From Wenyingzhuangia heitensis (GTDB lineage: Bacteria; Bacteroidota; Bacteroidia; Flavobacteriales; Flavobacteriaceae): 64,000 nt of DNA. Numbering within the stretch: position 1 is the stretch's first letter; every line of letters starts with the position of its first letter. Shown here in pieces: positions 62,134 to 64,000 of this stretch. The translations under genes and the position numbers were made by a program. The notes below the pieces were generated by a model. The model was given only the letters and a program-made list of their open reading frames with translations. It was not told the origin of the DNA and ran no database searches. The stretch is taken from the NCBI RefSeq assembly GCF_011762155.1, contig NZ_JAASQL010000001.1, positions 992,001-1,056,000 on the forward strand, given 5' to 3'.

Positions 62134-62198
62134 TCGGTTTAGGTTTTATAAGGTTAGAAATAAAAGAATAAATCATTTATTTACCTAAAATTCAAAAT

Positions 62199-62237
62199 AG
62201 AAGCCACACAGTGTTTTAAGTACTCACTTAAAACAAC
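62199..62237. repeat. 39-nt hairpin-forming repeat, copy 1
   Basis: Contains GTTTTAAGT, ACTC and ACTTAAAAC, a perfect 9-bp stem. Repeated at 63634-63672 with one mismatch. The rest of the gap 62134-62366 shows no gene or clear promoter. Confidence 0.7.
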
Positions 62238-62366
62238 TGTAGAATGAAATAGTGTAAAAAGTTCAAAAAAGCATTTGGTATTAATGAGTTTAGACTCATT
62301 GATTTTCCAAGAATTTCTAATTTTGAAAAAACGAGAGTGTAAGCTTACCTAAATTAGAATTATTAA

Positions 62367-62933
62367 TTGATGAAAGAAAAATTAAAAGAACATCTAAATA
62401 AAAAAATATCTCTTACAGATGAAGAATTTTCATTTGTCTTATCACATTTTTCATTTGAAAAACATAAAAAAAACGACTTTTTAATATATCAAGGAGAAAA
62501 TGTAAGTCATTGCTATTATGTTGTTCATGGTCTTTTAAAGTTGGTTTATAATGATGGAAATGGAAAACAACATATTGTTTCATTTGCAATGGAAGATTGG
62601 TGGGAAAGTGATTTTTCGGCTTATTTTATGAAAAATAAAGCTAAAATGACATTACAATGTATTGAGGACACAATTACATTTTCTATAAGTCTTAAAAATT
62701 ATCATAAACTATCAGCTGAATTACCCAAAATGCAATCTTTTTTTCTCGAAAAATCTAACTCAGGATATATTGCTTCACAAAATAGAATTCTTTCATTTTT
62801 AACCTCAAATGCAACCGAGAGATATAACCAATTACTCAAACAATATCCATTGTTAATTCAACGAGTTCCTAAATCCCTTTTAGCTTCTTATTTAGGTGTT
62901 TCTCGGGAGACACTAAGCCGACTTTCCTCTTAA
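62367..62933 (+). CDS. Crp/Fnr family transcriptional regulator
   Basis: A 188-residue regulator with an N-terminal cNMP-binding-like barrel (DFLIYQGENVSHCYYVVHGLLKLVY) and a C-terminal HTH (VPKSLLASYLGVSRETLSRLSS). It has no Fe-S cysteine set. It is similar in size and layout to the regulator at 5969 but clearly a different gene. A GTGA-N6-TCAC operator follows immediately, before the RidA-like gene, which may be its target. Confidence 0.88.
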   Translation: MMKEKLKEHLNKKISLTDEEFSFVLSHFSFEKHKKNDFLIYQGENVSHCYYVVHGLLKLVYNDGNGKQHIVSFAMEDWWESDFSAYFMKNKAKMTLQCIEDTITFSISLKNYHKLSAELPKMQSFFLEKSNSGYIASQNRILSFLTSNATERYNQLLKQYPLLIQRVPKSLLASYLGVSRETLSRLSS

Positions 62934-62954
62934 AATATTTCCATTTTTATAATA

Positions 62955-62968
62955 GTGATGTTTGTCAC
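62955..62968. promoter_or_regulatory. Crp-type operator
   Basis: GTGATGTTTGTCAC has the GTGA-N6-TCAC form of Crp/Fnr sites. It lies between the regulator gene and the RidA-like gene, 55 bases before the latter's probable start. Confidence 0.6.
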
Positions 62969-63022
62969 GCTCTAATAATCCTAGTATTTAAATATTTGTG
63001 GTATAAATACAATACTACAATT

Positions 63023-63493
63023 ATGAACAATAAAGTAAGATTATTAGTAATAATATTATTAACTACTATGTCAGTAATAGGACAAAACTTAAAAGAAAAA
63101 CAAATGGAGAAAAGAATAATTAACCCATGGAAATGGCAGAATGAAAGAAGTTATGTGCAAGCCGTTGAAGTAATAAAGCCTGAAGGAACTTTGTATGTTT
63201 CTGGGCAAACTGCAATCGATTCTGATGGAAAATCGAGCACTGGTGATATGAAAACTCAATTAGTTAAATCCATAGAAAACTTGGAGAAAGTTATAAAGGA
63301 ATCTGGATATGAATGTAAAAATATTGTGAGATTAAACATCTACACAACTTCATCTGAAGAACTTTTTACGTGCTTTGATATTTTCCAAAATTGGATAACT
63401 AAACATAACATAAAACAAACAAGTACTCTATTGGAAGTGAAAAATCTTTTTGAGACATTAAAGATTGAACTGGAAGTTACAGTAGTAAAATAA
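63023..63493 (+). CDS. Exported RidA family protein
   Basis: A protein of about 156 residues: signal peptide (LLVIILLTTMSVIGQ) followed by a RidA/YjgF fold (QAVEVIKPEGTLYVSGQTAIDSDGKSSTGDMKTQLVKSIENL ... TSTLLEVKNLF). RidA proteins deaminate reactive enamines or imines. The usual catalytic arginine position reads as T/L here, so activity is uncertain. The ATG at 63023 gives the signal peptide. A later ATG at 63104 would give a cytoplasmic RidA. It lies after a Crp-type operator. Confidence 0.8.
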   Translation: MNNKVRLLVIILLTTMSVIGQNLKEKQMEKRIINPWKWQNERSYVQAVEVIKPEGTLYVSGQTAIDSDGKSSTGDMKTQLVKSIENLEKVIKESGYECKNIVRLNIYTTSSEELFTCFDIFQNWITKHNIKQTSTLLEVKNLFETLKIELEVTVVK

Positions 63494-63633
63494 TATTTAA
63501 TATGATTATAAATGTTTCTATTTAGATTAAATAATAAAAAGCTAGTAAATGTTATTAAACATAGGCTTAGTTGTTCATTTTTAAGTATATATGTTGAAAA
63601 TTTATTGTTATGAAATTAAAGAATAGAAATAAC

Positions 63634-63672
63634 AGAAACCACACAGTGTTTTAAGTACTCACTTAAAACAAC
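63634..63672. repeat. 39-nt hairpin-forming repeat, copy 2
   Basis: One mismatch from 62199-62237. It abuts the broken IS982 transposase: the transposase-like reading begins two bases later. The two copies bracket the regulator/RidA pair. Confidence 0.7.
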
Positions 63673-63674
63673 GT

Positions 63675-64000
63675 ACTTTATTAGCAGATAAAGGGTATCT
63701 CTCTTCTAAATGGCAACTCAACTTATTTGATGAGTGTCATATAAAATTAGAAACTCCTATGAGAAAAAATCAACATCATTTAAAGAACAACCTTATCTCT
63801 TTAGAAAATCTAGAAAAAGAATTGAAACCTTATTTTCTCAATTGTGTGACCAATTTATGATTCACAGGAATTATGCTAAGTCTTTTGAAGGGTTCAGAAC
63901 TAGGATAGTATCTAAAATTACCGCACTAACTGTGATACAGTATATTAATCATTTTATCATAGGTAGAAAGATTAATAATATTAAAAATACTATTATTTAA
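63675..64000 (+). pseudogene. IS982-family transposase fragment, 5' truncated and frameshifted
   Basis: From 63675 the frame reads LLADKGYLSSKWQLNLFDECHIKLETPMRKNQ, then coding continues in another frame from about 63775 as FKEQPYLFRKSRKRIETLFSQLCDQF to a stop at 64000. Both parts are typical of the C-terminal half of IS982 transposases, with the last catalytic E in RIETLFSQL. The N-terminal half is absent, replaced by the 39-nt repeat. This is a decayed insertion sequence, not an active one. Confidence 0.82.

Overview
The window is AT-rich DNA from a marine-type member of the Bacteroidota, most likely Flavobacteriaceae (Tenacibaculum/Polaribacter-like). This is inferred from the gene families (DUF3098, flavobacterial lipoproteins, HEPN-tailed sulfite reductase, PepSY/DUF4374 iron loci) and from promoters of the Bacteroidetes form TTTG-N18..20-TAnnTTTG. 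Shine-Dalgarno sequences are weak or absent.

Region 1 (1-24450) is ordinary chromosome. It opens with the end of cysN, followed by a sulfite/nitrite reductase with a HEPN tail, the two siroheme genes and a thioredoxin-reductase-like ferredoxin-NADP reductase: an assimilatory sulfur block with its cofactor and electron supply. Next come a quinone reductase with a Crp-type regulator, a ferredoxin, dusB, rbfA with a LolC/E-type permease, an ftsX-DUF3098-uppP-truB run, small envelope and unknown proteins, recX, a TetR-TolC-adaptor-RND efflux operon, a polyprenyl synthase and a CAU-anticodon tRNA.

Region 2 (24404-41113) is a 16.65 kb integrated mobilizable element inserted at the 3' half of that tRNA gene. 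It is flanked by 58-nt imperfect direct repeats. It carries an excisionase-like HTH protein, a VirE/VapE-type ATPase, an iteron-rich candidate origin, a TOPRIM primase, a long hairpin that is a candidate oriT, MobC, a relaxase and a terminal tyrosine integrase. The cargo is the most interesting part of the window. It holds a small membrane protein and an 1103-aa helical-repeat protein that share a short motif, a reverse transcriptase fused to a nitrilase domain (DRT1/UG-type antiphage family), a strongly structured RNA element, and a four-gene operon (small protein, lipoprotein, exported protein, metallophosphoesterase).

Region 3 (41114-51650) holds a Fic protein with a paired operator, then an iron/siderophore uptake cluster: TonB receptor, DUF4374 lipoprotein and PepSY protein (the XusABC arrangement), followed by a second siderophore receptor and a second PepSY protein. 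A 109-nt element, about 89% identical in its two copies, lies upstream of both receptors.

Region 4 (51866-62133) is a type I restriction-modification locus, hsdM-hsdS...hsdR. An OLD-family ATPase/TOPRIM nuclease, a DUF6088 (AbiEi-like) protein and an AlbA_2/ATP-binding protein sit between hsdS and hsdR. Region 5 (62134-64000) has a Crp-type regulator, an exported RidA-like protein, a 39-nt hairpin-forming repeat in two copies and a broken IS982-family transposase at the window edge.
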